From contig OY755178.1 in the NCBI GenBank assembly GCA_963576735.1, positions 10,168,001 through 10,232,000 on the forward strand: a DNA stretch of 64,000 nt. The letters are read 5' to 3'. The notes under the pieces are model-generated. The model was given only the letters and a program-made list of their open reading frames with translations. It ran no database searches and was not told the DNA's origin. Below, piece after piece: positions 9,327 to 20,053 of this stretch (position 1 is its first letter; each line of letters opens with the position of its first letter). Made by a program: the position numbers and the translations under genes. This DNA comes from Bedellia somnulentella (lineage: Eukaryota > Arthropoda > Insecta > Lepidoptera > Bedelliidae).

Positions 9327-12300
9327 TATGTATAAACAAATACAAACCTTTTCTTAGTAGTGACTTCTTCCTTAGCTTTTTTCTCCATCTCCCTTCGTTT
9401 AGCTGCTTCCTCCCTCTGCTGTTTAATGATGGCGAGTCTCGCTAAGTCAGCTCTGGCTTGGTCAGTTTTACCTTCAGCATGCGCTTTCTGGTAGGCGGCA
9501 GCCGCACGTTGGCGTTCTATTTGCTCTCTTTCTCGTCTGAAATGTTTAGAAATAAATTAAAATTAAATAAATACACTGGCTAAGATCTTGTAATTGATTC
9601 TTAGTTGCCATTTGGGATGAAATATTGTAAATTTACAAAAAAATTAAATAATAACTACAGATACATTTAGTTGTCTTATTTGCCAGTCTAATTTTAGTCA
9701 CTGCTTTTGAAAGATGTCTTTTTAGCTTCTGACTCCGAGAAAGATGTAGCATAACTATAAATGGCGCGTCAATTATGCTTCCATTCTCTAAAGAAATTGT
9801 TATTATTGTAAACTACAGAATTTCTGAGCAAAATGGCTAATGATCACAATATAGTGGCGTGCTTTCTTAAATTGCAACTCTTCCAAAGGAAAGTTATACA
9901 AAACTTGAGCAATGGGTACAATAGGTACAATGGGCACATTACAAGCCGACAGGCAGCTGAGACCAGCACAGGACCAGTTGTGGTGGAAATATTTGGGGGA
10001 GGCCTTAGTCCGGCAGTGGCGTCTATTAACTTATTTGATGATGATTAGCAGTAAATGCGGCAAATTACATTTTATGATGCCTTAATAATAACCATGCCAT
10101 ATTGTTGACATTTAGTTAGTATCTTAAATGATGTACAAAGTGGTTTCTTTTTTAGTCTTTCTCATCAAAAACCTCAGGAGGCGACAGCTGATCGCTTGAA
10201 CATTGCCTTTAAAGTAAAAAAAAATGTTTTTCAAAAAAAATTAAATCTATCATTTATTTAAATTTACTAGTTTGCTAAAGATTGCCCCATTACAATTCAC
10301 TTTGCTTAATACTTCCCCATTACCTTTGCAAGAATGACCTCTCCTGTACATTTTGCTTTCAACAAGAGATTAGTTATGCTTAATGTCAATTCTACATTAT
10401 ACTGCATCTTTCAGTACATTCCTTTCCAACAGTCTTTAGCTCTCCATACAATAAACCCTTCTCTTTTTAACTATGGTCTTTTAGCCTGGGCTTTGTGGTA
10501 TCAATGGATCTCCTAATATAATGGAGCTTTTGCTATAGCCTTTGAGTAAACCTATGTTCTTTTTGTTAAATGTAGATTTAAGATATTTAACTTATCAAGC
10601 TGCATTAAAATTATTATATCAACATGATGTGATGCATTGATGCCTTATTACTTCCCATGTCATATAAAGTGTACATAAAACAATAAATTAAAGGGTGATT
10701 TGGGTATAGATTGTTACCTTGACAGTTCAGGCTTCTCTCCCTCTCCGAGATTGTTTAAACTAGTAACTTTTTTGTTTTTCTTAACTGCCCTATTTGGATT
10801 TTCTATTTCAATTAACCCTGAAACACCTTTGGCCTTGTGAGGATGCTGAAAATAGTAATGGTTGATTTTATTATGGAGCTACGAACTTCAAATTCAAAGT
10901 TAAACAAAGTATGGTGAAATAATTGCAACCAGTACGTAAACATTTTGATGATGTACATAAAATAGAACAAGGGTGTTGAATCTGATTCAGTTCTTATTGA
11001 AACACACCTGTCAACTTTTTAAAACCTTTAAATTAAATTCAGGTCATATTTAAACATTGTAAAAGATAAGTTAGCTAATAACTACCTATTAGTTTAGGAT
11101 AACAAAAACACTTTACACCGAAATTTAAGGTTTTGAGGAGTTTTTAAGGCATGATTTAACATTTTAAATTGAAAATGATAATTATTAACTAAAGTACTTT
11201 TTTCAAAGGAGGCCGGCATTCTGTCACTTTCACCATCAGTTTTGGGAAATCTTTTAAGTATTATGAAACCAGCATCCTCAGACTCATTATCATATATCCT
11301 ACATGCATATTATACCAAAAACTAGGACAAGAAGTGATGCCGCACAATGCCTGCCTCAGTGCAGGAATCTCATGACAATATGTATTATGCTTCTTGCAGG
11401 AGAATGTGGAAGAAAAAACAACTAGTAAATGAAATGGTACTATCTTATCCAAAAAAAAGAACATCATAGGTTCATAACATCAATAGGTGATAGCAAATTT
11501 GCAAAAATATGGTCCAGAGAGTATGCTATATATTTTTGTTAAGATGGAACAAAAACAATATTGTAAATATACAGATTAGTTATGTTTTTCAACTGTGTAT
11601 TACTACAAATTTCAAATAGATTTATATAGTCAACTGCAACTTCTAAAAGTGGCAGAGCAATTTCAAATGATCAAGGTCTGGCTACCCCTTCTAGGGATTT
11701 ATAACCGTGAGTATATGTATGCATGTTATAAGAAAAACTGTAAGTGAGCCCAATTGACAAAAAAAACAAACTGGTTCATCTGTGCATGGATTTAAATGTT
11801 TAAAGCAATGCAAAGGATTCTAGGGTGACAAATATCTTAAAACGTCAGGAGAAGCTCAGACTGCTTATTGCCAGGATATTTTTTATTATTTATTAATTCA
11901 TTAGACATGCACCTTACAACATGATATCATTATATCGCATACAAAAAAAATACTTGAGCAGATGCTGTACTATAAAAGCTAGCATAGCATGTTTCTACTC
12001 CTTGGAATTATAATCATAATTGGACATAGTAAAGCAGAAAGAACTCTACCCACACTTTCACCAAAATTGAGTTAAGTATACCAAATTTTCTGCTGAGTGT
12101 TAAATCTATGAAGTGGTAAAAGCTCTACTTTGTAAGAAACCTAGAGTTGACTTTAAACACTCATGTTTTGAAGTTGACTTTTTGTGGGCTAAAACTTTTT
12201 GGCTTTAGTATGTCCAATTTAACAAATAAGATAGAGCAATATTGTATCACAATAGTCTGTAATAACACTTAGATACTAATACACACACACCTGATTTCTG

Positions 12301-13431
12301 AATTGAGTATTTCAGCTGAGAACAACTTAAGTATCATTCTGTCGCATTGAAATCTTAACAACTGGATGAGACAAAACGATACTTAAGTCGTTCTCAGCTT
12401 AAATACTCAATTCAGAAATCGGGCGACATACTAATAGAAATTACATTGAATGATTTGTTTTAAAACTGAATAGATAGCAACTCTATAATTATTTGAGTTT
12501 GATAACACTGCCACCTTTATACATCCAAAAATACATACATATATTCATGGTTGTGAATCAAAAAATGGTGTAACCAGAGCTTCAGAGTTAGAAACATATC
12601 ATAATTACAAGACATAGGATGTCTTGATATTTGATATTGATACTTGATTGATATGATGTGTAGCCATCATTATTATCATCCCCACAATTACTTAAAAAGG
12701 CCTAAAAGTTTATAGTTAAATTATACTTACATCTTCATCAGAGTCACTCTCTTCACTGCCACTTCCAGATGATTTTTCATCAGCTGACTCTTCCTCACTG
12801 CTACTAACTCCATTTTCCTTTCTCCACCTTAAATTTTAAAGTGGAAAGTATGTTTAAATTATTAAAAAAATGTGTTTTCAACTGCTTTGGAGTTTAGTGA
12901 GACTGCCAATTGAACCTCTGTTCAAGAAACTTATTTCTGTGAAATATTTGTGTTGTGCTAGCATAGTGTGGATTTCTTGGGTGATATGAAAATCATAAAC
13001 TTATAAAGCAAAACTATTTCTACTTCTACTTGCGAAACACACTAAATTTGTCAAATCATCCAATGCCAACAAATTTATTCGTTAGTGGAAACCAAAATTG
13101 ATGCAAACATATTATTTTTAGTATATTTAATTTACTGTGTTTGCAAAATGGTGCAGTTATTGGCATCAGTGAGTAAGGGCGATGTTTGGCCTGACGCAAC
13201 TTGTAATAGCTAGTACATAATACAAGAAACAAAACTCACTTCTTTTTAATTTCTTCCTGTTTACGTTGCTCTTCCAACTCTTCAGGACTGGTGAATTTAC
13301 GATTGCGACCCTTGTGATTGGTATACTTTCCTGTAATTACCGTAAAACAGTGATTAATTCAAGGCGGACACAAAGATGAAAAGCCACATTGTGACATTGA
13401 CAAAAATTAGGACATTCTTACCACGTGGCAT
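9326..13431 (-). CDS. PDAP1: 28-kDa heat- and acid-stable phosphoprotein (HASPP28/PDAP1 family), five coding exons
   Basis: Exons on the minus strand are 13431-13422, 13330-13240, 12827-12731, 10845-10718 and 9536-9326, joined by GT-AG introns with a consistent phase (537 nt, 178 codons plus stop). The short first exon gives MPRG, so the start is fixed by the splice. In order the protein has a basic N-terminus ([20 protein letters not shown]), an acidic serine stretch (residues about 41-66), the family block [15 protein letters not shown], and a charged helix ending in [20 protein letters not shown]. These last two blocks closely match what I know of human PDAP1 (181 residues), a casein kinase 2 substrate reported to bind PDGF-A. 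Biochemical function is poorly known. The last residues are uncertain: after KEEVTTKKR the frame runs six codons to TAG at 9328, but a donor-like GTTTGT at this point could lead to another exon. Confidence 0.93.
9955..10048 (+). mobile_element. RTE-type LINE 3' end fragment
   Basis: The string GGAGGCCTTAGTCCGGCAGT followed by GATGATGAT is the typical 3' end of RTE-like LINEs in Lepidoptera, where the usual form reads GGAGGCCTTTGTCCAGCAGT. It lies within the last intron of the HASPP28 gene. Confidence 0.65.
11627..11730 (+). repeat. A-family repeat, 3' fragment, in a HASPP28 intron
   Basis: GTCAACTGCAACTTCTAAAA, then CTGGCTACCCCTTCTAGGG and GTGAGTATATGTATGCATG. The 5' half is missing. Confidence 0.7.
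12291..12424. mobile_element. Foldback MITE, family E, copy 2
   Basis: Same family as 1405-1539. The left end reads CTGATTTCTGAATTGAGTAT and the right end ATACTCAATTCAGAAATCGG, so the outer 18 bases are near-perfect inverted repeats. The arms continue inward to a small loop near TTAACAACTGG. It sits in the intron between exons 3 and 4 of the HASPP28 gene. Confidence 0.85.
12529..12600 (-). repeat. A-family repeat, degenerate 3' end
   Basis: ATACATACATATATTCATGG and GTGTAACCAGAGCTTCAGAG match the A terminal module in minus orientation; the rest is not recognisable. Confidence 0.45.
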
Positions 13432-13728
13432 CTTGGAAGGCTTTACTGAAGAGCGTGATTAAATGATTCAACAGATGAGATTTCCCGCAAAGAGGAAGGT
13501 CTGTCTCTAGAGGAAAAGCAAATCGGAGAAAATTTGCGACGGATGTTTGGTTGGTGTGCGTCGCACGTAAAAATAGAATGACGTTTATGACTGACAGTGA
13601 CAATGACAAGCATTGATTTAGCAACATGACAGTGCTGCTGACAAAGAATGTCTTGCGCAAAGAATAAAGCCACGTTTACATGTATCCAAGTTGAACGTCC
13701 TAATCCGAGTTCATACAGAATAGCATTA

Positions 13729-13826
13729 AATTAAAGCATTATTAGAGTTTATGCTATCTCCGTAGCTTACACAATAGATTAATACAACTCACTTTGATTT
13801 AGATTCTTTGTATATTTACATTTATA
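13729..13826. repeat. Intact copy of a 100-bp duplicated block (empty site for the Harbinger pair)
   Basis: This block matches 14253-14306 plus 19508-19553. At TAA 13780-13782 it runs on without interruption, whereas the second copy holds two transposons at the same TAA. Confidence 0.85.
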
Positions 13827-14033
13827 AACTTACATACATATATTTTATATCTATTAGAAAAAATGAGATTGTAAACAAACCATTGCCCGGAATAAAATCG
13901 TATATTTCATCAAGAAAATACTTCCATGACACTAGAATTTCACAACCGTCAATTATAAAACACAGTCGCTGATCTATGCTTTTCGCTCTGTAAACAAAAA
14001 CATAACTTCTTTCGGTATTTTCCAGTTTTTTCC

Positions 14034-14256
14034 AATTGGCCTAGACCTCGCTTTTATAACATACCCTTTTTATATTATAAACCGATCAAACTAAACACCT
14101 TGTTTGAACTAGGTACGACAATTTTTAATTATTATTTTTTATGAAAATTACAATATGTTAGATAGGCATTCCATCGGCAAAGTTGTTTAGTTTGATGTCC
14201 TTTATCGATTTATAATATAAAAAGGGTATGTTATAAAAGCGAGGTCTAGGCCAATT
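14034..14256. mobile_element. MITE with long inverted arms, family F
   Basis: The left arm from AATTGGCCTAGACCTCGC (14034) and the right arm ending GCGAGGTCTAGGCCAATT (14256) are perfect inverted repeats for about 48 bases. The match continues with small gaps (AAACTAAAC on the left, GTTTAGTTT on the right) around a centre of roughly 80 bases. There is no open frame. AATT lies at both ends and may be part of the element or a target duplication. Confidence 0.85.
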
Positions 14257-14306
14257 AAAGCATTATTAGAGTTTATGCTATCTCCGTAGCTTACACAATA
14301 GATTAA
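14253..14306. repeat. Left part of the second copy of the 100-bp block
   Basis: AATTAAAGCATTATTAG onward matches 13729-13782 up to the TAA at 14304-14306, where the first Harbinger element starts. The right part of the copy resumes at 19508. Confidence 0.85.
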
Positions 14307-14441
14307 GGGTAGGTTCAGATGACAAGCGCTCAGCGCGCGTTGAACGCGCGTTGAATTTTTGTATAGTGTTCACATGGTGCGCGCTTGTCAGGCGTTAAAC
14401 GCGCGTTGTTGCGGCCAGTTTGAGTTCTACATTTGTCGAAG

Positions 14442-16476
14442 ATGGACGTAGAAACAGTTTTATCGGTGATTTTATACAGACGGCAGAAACGACACAACAG
14501 AAGACGGAGATATTGGGTTCACCCAATTTTGTCAACCAGGCTGACTGAAAGTCAGTACATTATTTTATATCCTAAGTTAAGGCAATTTGAGCCTAAACTC
14601 TTTAACTACTTCAGAATGTCCATCAAGTCATTTGATGACTTACTGACTCTCATAAACGATGAACTCGTAGCAGATAAAAACGCTGTGCGATAAAGCATTT
14701 CACCGGAAGAAAAACTCATAATTACATCGAGGTAAGTTTTTTAATAATCAACATAATCTATAAATCAAATCAACTTGTTTAGGAACAATTTTCTCAAAGA
14801 AAAAATAACATTTTGTTACTCGCAGAATAACTCTAACTCTGATTCATTGCTGACATTAGTTGGTGCTGGCGATGGAGACCCCATTGCTGTAGTATAACCA
14901 TAATTTGCAAAATTATTTGACACACTAGTCTGCTGTGATCTATAATCATGATAACGAAAGCCTTCAACAGAAGCTGATGACTGATGACGCTGCTCTTGTG
15001 ATGAATAATTTCTTCGTTGTGATACCGGGTAATTTTGATTTTCATATGTTTGTTGTTGTGGTCCTTGAAATTCATTTTGGTTTTGCAAAATTAAATTATA
15101 AATGGCAATTTTAGTTTGAAGTCGCCTATATTCAGGAATTTTTTTAATCTCTTTAACGAGTGACAAACGAAAAAGCTTGTCTTCATCGTCATCTTATTTT
15201 GGATGAGACACATTTTTCTGTGCTAAACTCTGCTCTAATATGTTTGCAAATCTTTCATCAGCAGGATTTCATTTTTGTTTTTTTCTTGAAGTAGATTTAG
15301 GACTCTTAAAGCCAGAACTTATTTCTACTTCAGCAACCTTTGACGAAGTTGATGCATTATCTGCATCGAAACTACTTTCTGCATCTTTGTTGGCAATTGA
15401 TGCCTGTAGAAATCGTAGTCTATTATAATGAATATATGTCGAAGTTTTGGAAGCTCCTGATCCAGATTTGGCAGTCTTTATTTTCTTCACCTCTCTCATA
15501 TAATTATCCCGTAAACTCTTCCACTTTTTTTTGCAGGGATGACGCTGAAAAAAAAAACAGTATTTAGTAATAGTTTATGTTTGTTTCCAGATATTTGGCC
15601 ATTGGATGTTCATTTGGGACATTAAGCTACGACTATAGAATTGGCAAATCTACTGTGGCTACTATAATACCACATGTATGTGAAACTATTTGGAAAAAAT
15701 TAAGGCCCGTTGTTATGAGTGAACCAACGAAAGAAAAGTGATGTGAAATATCCACGATATTTGAAAAGAACTCAAAGTTTCCCAATTGTTTGGGAGCCTT
15801 GGACGGGAAACATATACGGTTAATCCAGCCTGAACACACGGGTTCTATGTATTATAACTATGAAAATTATTTTTCGCTAGTTTTATTGGCGCTAGCGGAT
15901 GCAAACTATTGTTTTGTGTGGGTTGACATAGGTGCCTACGGTAAAAACAGTGACTCAGGTATATTCAAGAATTCTTCATTGTACAAAAAGCTGACAGAAA
16001 GGTCATTAGATCTACCTGAGCCAAAGGCATTGTTAATACAAAATAGACCGACAACGTTGCCATATGTGATAGTGGCTGATGAAGCTTTTGGCATGATGGA
16101 GAATTTAATGCGTCCATATGGGGGAAGGTCACTAACTTATGCTAAAAAAATATTTAATTACCGTTTGACATTAGCACGCCGGTATGTTGAATGTACTTTT
16201 GGCATAATGTGCAATAAATGGCGCATTTTACACAGGCCGTTAGATGTTAACATCGGTTTTGCAGAAAAGATCGTAAAAGCGATATGTACACTAAATAATT
16301 ATGTCAGAATCAGGGATGGCTACAATTTTGAAGACACACTTTATACGCCACCCCTGGAAAATCTAGCCTCACATTATACCGGACGTGCTGTGCGACAGGC
16401 GGATAATGTTCGAATACATTTAACAAACTATTTCATTAATGAAGGAAAAGTAGATTGGCAGGATCGTTATATTTAA
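14442..16476 (+). pseudogene. Harbinger transposase, element 1, two exons with nonsense codons
   Basis: Exon 1 is 14442-14731 (ATG follows the string TCGAAG; MDVETVLSVILYRRQ). Exon 2 is 15591-16476 after an acceptor TTTCCAG. The fold is the DDE_Tnp_4 nuclease: first Asp in LGALDGKH, second in ADEAFGMMENLMRPYGG, and Glu in RRYVECTFGIMCNKWRI, so the catalytic residues are kept. Breaks seen: TAA at 14691-14693 near the end of exon 1 (the aligned position in element 2 is a sense codon) and TGA at 15739-15741, where element 2 has Trp in EKWKEV. The protein would cut and paste the element with its MADF partner, but this copy is inactive as it stands. The part from 15790 to 16476 is an open frame. 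Confidence 0.92.
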
Positions 16477-16701
16477 CTTGTAACACAAACCGATTGTAAA
16501 TGTAAATAAATATATATACTCACATAATATTTTCTTCTTTTCTTCATTGTCATGTCCTTTACAAAATATAAGGACGAGTTCTTCCCAAGCCCGTCTTCTC
16601 AAATTCTTATCTGAATAATCGCTACTTGTCATGTCCCATATCGCAGGACGTTTCTCTATTTCATCAATTAATAATTCCGTATTAAAAGCTTCGGTTTCCA
16701 T
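14816..16701 (-). pseudogene. MADF-BESS accessory protein of Harbinger element 1, broken
   Basis: Exon 1 is 16701-16524 (start METEAFNTELLIDEIEKRPA, the N-terminal half of a MADF domain, a Myb-like DNA-binding fold). The donor GTGAGT follows. Exon 2 starts at 15544 after a T-rich acceptor and ends at 14816. Near its C-terminus it has a BESS-like segment (LFRLSLVKEIKKIPEYRRL), followed by a Gln/Ser-rich tail ending LELFCE. Lesions: an extra A in the A run near 15527-15534 shifts the frame, TGA follows the RKKQK string near 15268, and TAA lies at 15196-15194. In active Harbinger elements this second protein is needed to bring transposase to DNA. Its exon 2 lies wholly inside the intron of the transposase gene. 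Confidence 0.88.
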
Positions 16702-17234
16702 TTCGGACGATTTTCGGACGAACTTGACGAACCCTAAAATACGTCTATCCGCGTCGAAAGCGCGCGCTCAACTGAACGGAAACATAGAAAACCAATGATC
16801 TCAAAGCGCGCGTTAACGCGCGTTGACGCGCGCTGACAACAGTCGAGCGCTAGCGCAGCGTTGAACGCGCGCGTTACTAACACGCGCGTTAGCATGTGTA
16901 CGGCCTGAATAAAATGTATGTAGTTGTAAGCGCGCGTTATCAAAACGCGCGTTGAGCGCTTGTCATCTGAACCTACCCTAAGAGCGGGTACACATTGGGC
17001 GTTTCGGAACGCGCGCTTTGCTAACGCGCGTTTTGAGAACCCCGAATTCTATTGAAGTGTACACATGAAAGCGCGCGCTTCTGGTCAAGCGCGCGTCAAA
17101 CGCGCGTCTTCATTTTTTCGTTAGAACGCGCGTTGCTCGGGCGTTAGCTGCGCGCTTCGAGGTACATGGGCGGCCATTTTGTTGTACATTTTATCGCGCG
17201 CTTTTGTATAGGGTGGACGCACGGCACGACAAAA

Positions 17235-19071
17235 ATGGAGATCGAGCATTTTGATACAGATTTCTTCATAGATTAAATTCAAAAGCGACCAGCTATCTGG
17301 GATATGGAAAGTCCTGATTATAAGAATAAAGTGATTAAAAAACGTAATTGGGAAGAGCTTGTAGAAATTTTTTGTAACGCTGGAGATAGTTTGGAGAAAA
17401 AGAAACTATTGGGTGAGTGATTATTTTATTGAATTCTTGTTTACAATAACGTGTTAGGTAAGTGCTTATATCATACTGTCTTGCCAGTGAAGTTTTCCCT
17501 CGTTTACAAAATAACGGGCAAATTTGTCTCTAGCAGTCCTAGCAGTCAAACTGCCGCGTGGTATATCTTCTGGACTTATAGATTGTAAAGGTGAACTATA
17601 AAGTGTATCTTCAAATCTATAACCGTCGCGTGTACGCACGTAATTATGTAGTACGGTGCATGCTTTGATGATACTTTCCGCGAACTCAATATTTACATCT
17701 ATAGGTCTATGGAATATTCGCCATTTGTTGCTCAATATTCCGAAAGTGCATTCGATATAGCGCCTTGCTCTCGATAATCGATAATTGAAAACTCTTTTTG
17801 TGTGTATGAGTTGTTTTCCACTGTAAGGGCGCATCACATTTGACATGATCCCAAAGGCTTCATCGCCTACGAACACGTGAGGCAATGGTGTTCTATCGAT
17901 GTTTGATATCGGCTTCGGGTTAGGAATATTCAATTTACCATCCATCATTCTTTTATAAAATTCGGAGTATTGAAAAATCGCTGAATCACTGCTTTTACCA
18001 TAAGATCCGATATCAACGTATATAAAACAATAATTTGCGTCACATACTGCTAGCAAGAGCGAAGAGAAATAAACTTTATAATTAAAATAAAGCGAGCCTG
18101 TATGTTCCGGTTGTATTATTTCAATGTGCTTCCCATCAATTGCGCCGATACAGTTTGGGAAATTGGCGTATTTCATAAAACCCTTTTCTACTTCTTTCCA
18201 TTTTTCGGTAGTCATTTCAGGCATGCACATAGATTTTAATTTGCTCCACAGCACTTTGCAAACTTGTTCCACTATCTGTATAATAGTCGATTTTCCAAGA
18301 CGGTATCCATAGTGTAATTCTGCGAACGAACAACCTGAAGCCAAGTATCTGTCAAAAATAAAAATTACATTTTATTATTTATTTTCAGGTTCTACACTAA
18401 CAAAAAAATGGAAAAGTATTCGAGACAATTACATTAGGGAGTCTAAACGGCAAAAATATCTTCCATCTGGGTCTGGATCCTCCAAACATGTACCATATGT
18501 ATACTTCGCAAAACTAATATTTCTCGAGAGTTCCGTAGTAAATAAGAATACAGAGAACAATTTCGAAACTCCTGCCGCAACAAATCCTGATTTAAACAAT
18601 TCGGAAAATGAAGACTTGATACCACCTCCAAAAGAACACATTGAAGGGACAAGGAAAAAACAAAAAATAAATGCAGTGGATAAACAAATAGTTGATATTT
18701 TAGAAAAAAGTTTGCACGCAAGACAACAGCTTCAACCAGCACAACTAACTAATGAAGATGATGATAAATTATTCTGTTTATCATTATACACTGAGCTCAA
18801 GAAGGTACCTGAGAATCGACGGCTGTCAACAAAGATTGAATTGCTCAATGTAATTCAAAAAGCACAGAATCAAGCATTGCCACAGCAAACAAATCAGTAC
18901 CAATATCAATACGCATATTCTACACCGTCTTATTCCGGATACACTACTGCTAGGTCCTCAACACCATCACAACAGTGGTCTGCGACGCCACCGCCACCAC
19001 CACCGCCAACGTCGACGTGGGTGCCGTCACCTTCAAGCCAAGATTCAGAAAGTCTTCATTTATTTGAATAA
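17235..19071 (+). pseudogene. MADF-BESS accessory protein of Harbinger element 2, one nonsense codon
   Basis: Exon 1 is 17235-17412 (ATG GAG ATC; the MADF half KRPAIWDMESPDYK). Codon 14 is TAA at 17274-17276, where element 1 has GAA. The donor is GTGAGTG at 17413, and exon 2 runs 18389-19071 after TATTTTCAG. Exon 2 continues the MADF domain (TLTKKWKSIRDNYIRESKRQ), then a charged linker, a BESS-like segment (LFCLSLYTELKKVPENRRL), and a Gln/Pro-rich tail with eight prolines in PPPPPPPT and the end SLHLFE. Exon 2 is fully open, so a single nonsense codon is the only break visible. Confidence 0.9.
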
Positions 19072-19378
19072 ATAAGCTTACCTTAACGTTATAACGAGTT
19101 TTTCTTCTGGTGAAACCGAGTCTCTTAATATTGTAGAATTACCCGTTATGTCAGCTTTTATTATAATCAATAATTCATCAAATGATTTCACAGACATTCT
19201 AAAATAATTAAAGAACTTGGGCCCATACTGTCTTAATTTTTGGATATAATGTAACAAACGACCCATGCGTCAGTCTATCTCTTAGTATAGGGTGCACCCA
19301 ATATTCTCTTTGTCTTTGTCGTCGTCTTTTATAGCGACGATAGAGGAGCCACACACAAGCAATCTCTTCGACGTCCAT
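17466..19378 (-). pseudogene. Harbinger transposase, element 2; open catalytic exon, frameshifted first exon
   Basis: Exon 1 is 19378-19082 (MDVEEIACVWLLYRR; HPILRDRL). It shifts frame near 19230, between LYPKIK and QYGPKFFNYFRMS, which suggests a single-base change. Exon 2 is 18348-17466, open for 293 codons: RLGKSTI helix region, first Asp in IGAIDGKH, the block VDIGSYGKSSDSAIF, second Asp in GDEAFGIMSNVMRPYSG, Glu in RRYIECTFGILSNKWRI, and the end LHWQDSMI. All three catalytic residues are present. The donor of exon 1 (19081-19080) lies about 10 bp from the stop codon of the opposite-strand MADF gene. Confidence 0.92.
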
Positions 19379-19507
19379 TTTCGAACTGAGCAAAAAGTAA
19401 AGTATGTTCGCCCTACTAACGCTCATTGAACGCCGCGCTAAGCGCGGTGTGTGTACGCGACCAACGCGCGCTTAACGCAACGCCGAGCGCCCAGTATGTA
19501 CTTGCCA

Positions 19508-19553
19508 TAATACAACTCACGTTGATTTAGATTCTTTGTATATTTACTTTTAT
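19508..19553. repeat. Right part of the second copy of the 100-bp block
   Basis: TAATACAACTCACGTTGATT onward matches 13780-13826 with one or two differences, and so completes the copy split by the two Harbinger elements. Confidence 0.85.
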
Positions 19554-19664
19554 ACTAAAGTAATGCTATCCATAGCATCATAAGTAAACGATACACAAAT
19601 TTACAATGTTTTCGTTCATTTTTAGTATTAATATTGATGCATCAGTATACGTAGTAAAACAGGT

Positions 19665-19868
19665 TAATTTATGAATGTTGTTCACGGTGAGGGAACATAT
19701 CGTGAGGAAACCCATATGGCTAAGTTGTACCTAGTCATGTGGCAGTATATTCGTCCAAAAGCGGCGATAGGCCAGGTTCTTATCACTATCAAAGAAAAAT
19801 GTGGGCAGGCGACGATGTTCAGAAGGATAAGTGCCTCTGCCACCCTTCGGTGATCTACGTCATGAACG
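19665..19868 (+). mobile_element. SINE family B, headless copy
   Basis: Begins in the body at TTCACGGTGAGGGAACATAT and continues through GTGAGGAAACCCATATGG to CATGAACGTTTGAG. The tRNA-like head is missing. Confidence 0.7.
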
Positions 19869-20053
19869 TTTGAGTAAATATTGAAATGAGATAATTGACA
19901 TCCAATATACAAGACCTCAGAATGTATGAGTTCTCAATACTACCTTAAAGCCTAAATCATAATTCCAAAATGGGGGAGTCAGAGCTTCGGAATAAGTAAT
20001 ATCTCAGCCCCTTTTTAGAAGTTTAATGAAATTAAAAAGTTGAATTATAAAAG

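Larger units (their letters stand above)
14307..16978. mobile_element. PIF/Harbinger transposon, element 1 (2672 bp)
   Basis: Terminal inverted repeats start GGGTAGGTTCAGATGACAAG on the left and match the right end (complement, ending at 16978) for about 26 bases. The 3-bp target duplication TAA lies at 14304-14306 and 16979-16981, typical of this superfamily. Inside the ends are clusters of ACGCGCGTT-like motifs. The element codes a transposase on the plus strand and a MADF-BESS protein on the minus strand. Both genes carry stops or frameshifts, so this copy cannot supply its own proteins. Confidence 0.95.
16982..19507. mobile_element. PIF/Harbinger transposon, element 2 (2526 bp), abutting element 1
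   Basis: The left end GAGCGGGTACACATTGGGCG (16982) and the complement of the right end (TGGCAAGTACATACTGGGCG, ending at 19507) form imperfect inverted repeats. TAA lies at 16979-16981, shared with element 1, and at 19508-19510. Gene order is reversed relative to element 1: transposase on minus, MADF-BESS on plus. The proteins of the two elements are clearly different relatives and the terminal repeats differ, so these are two families and not a duplication. Confidence 0.94.
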
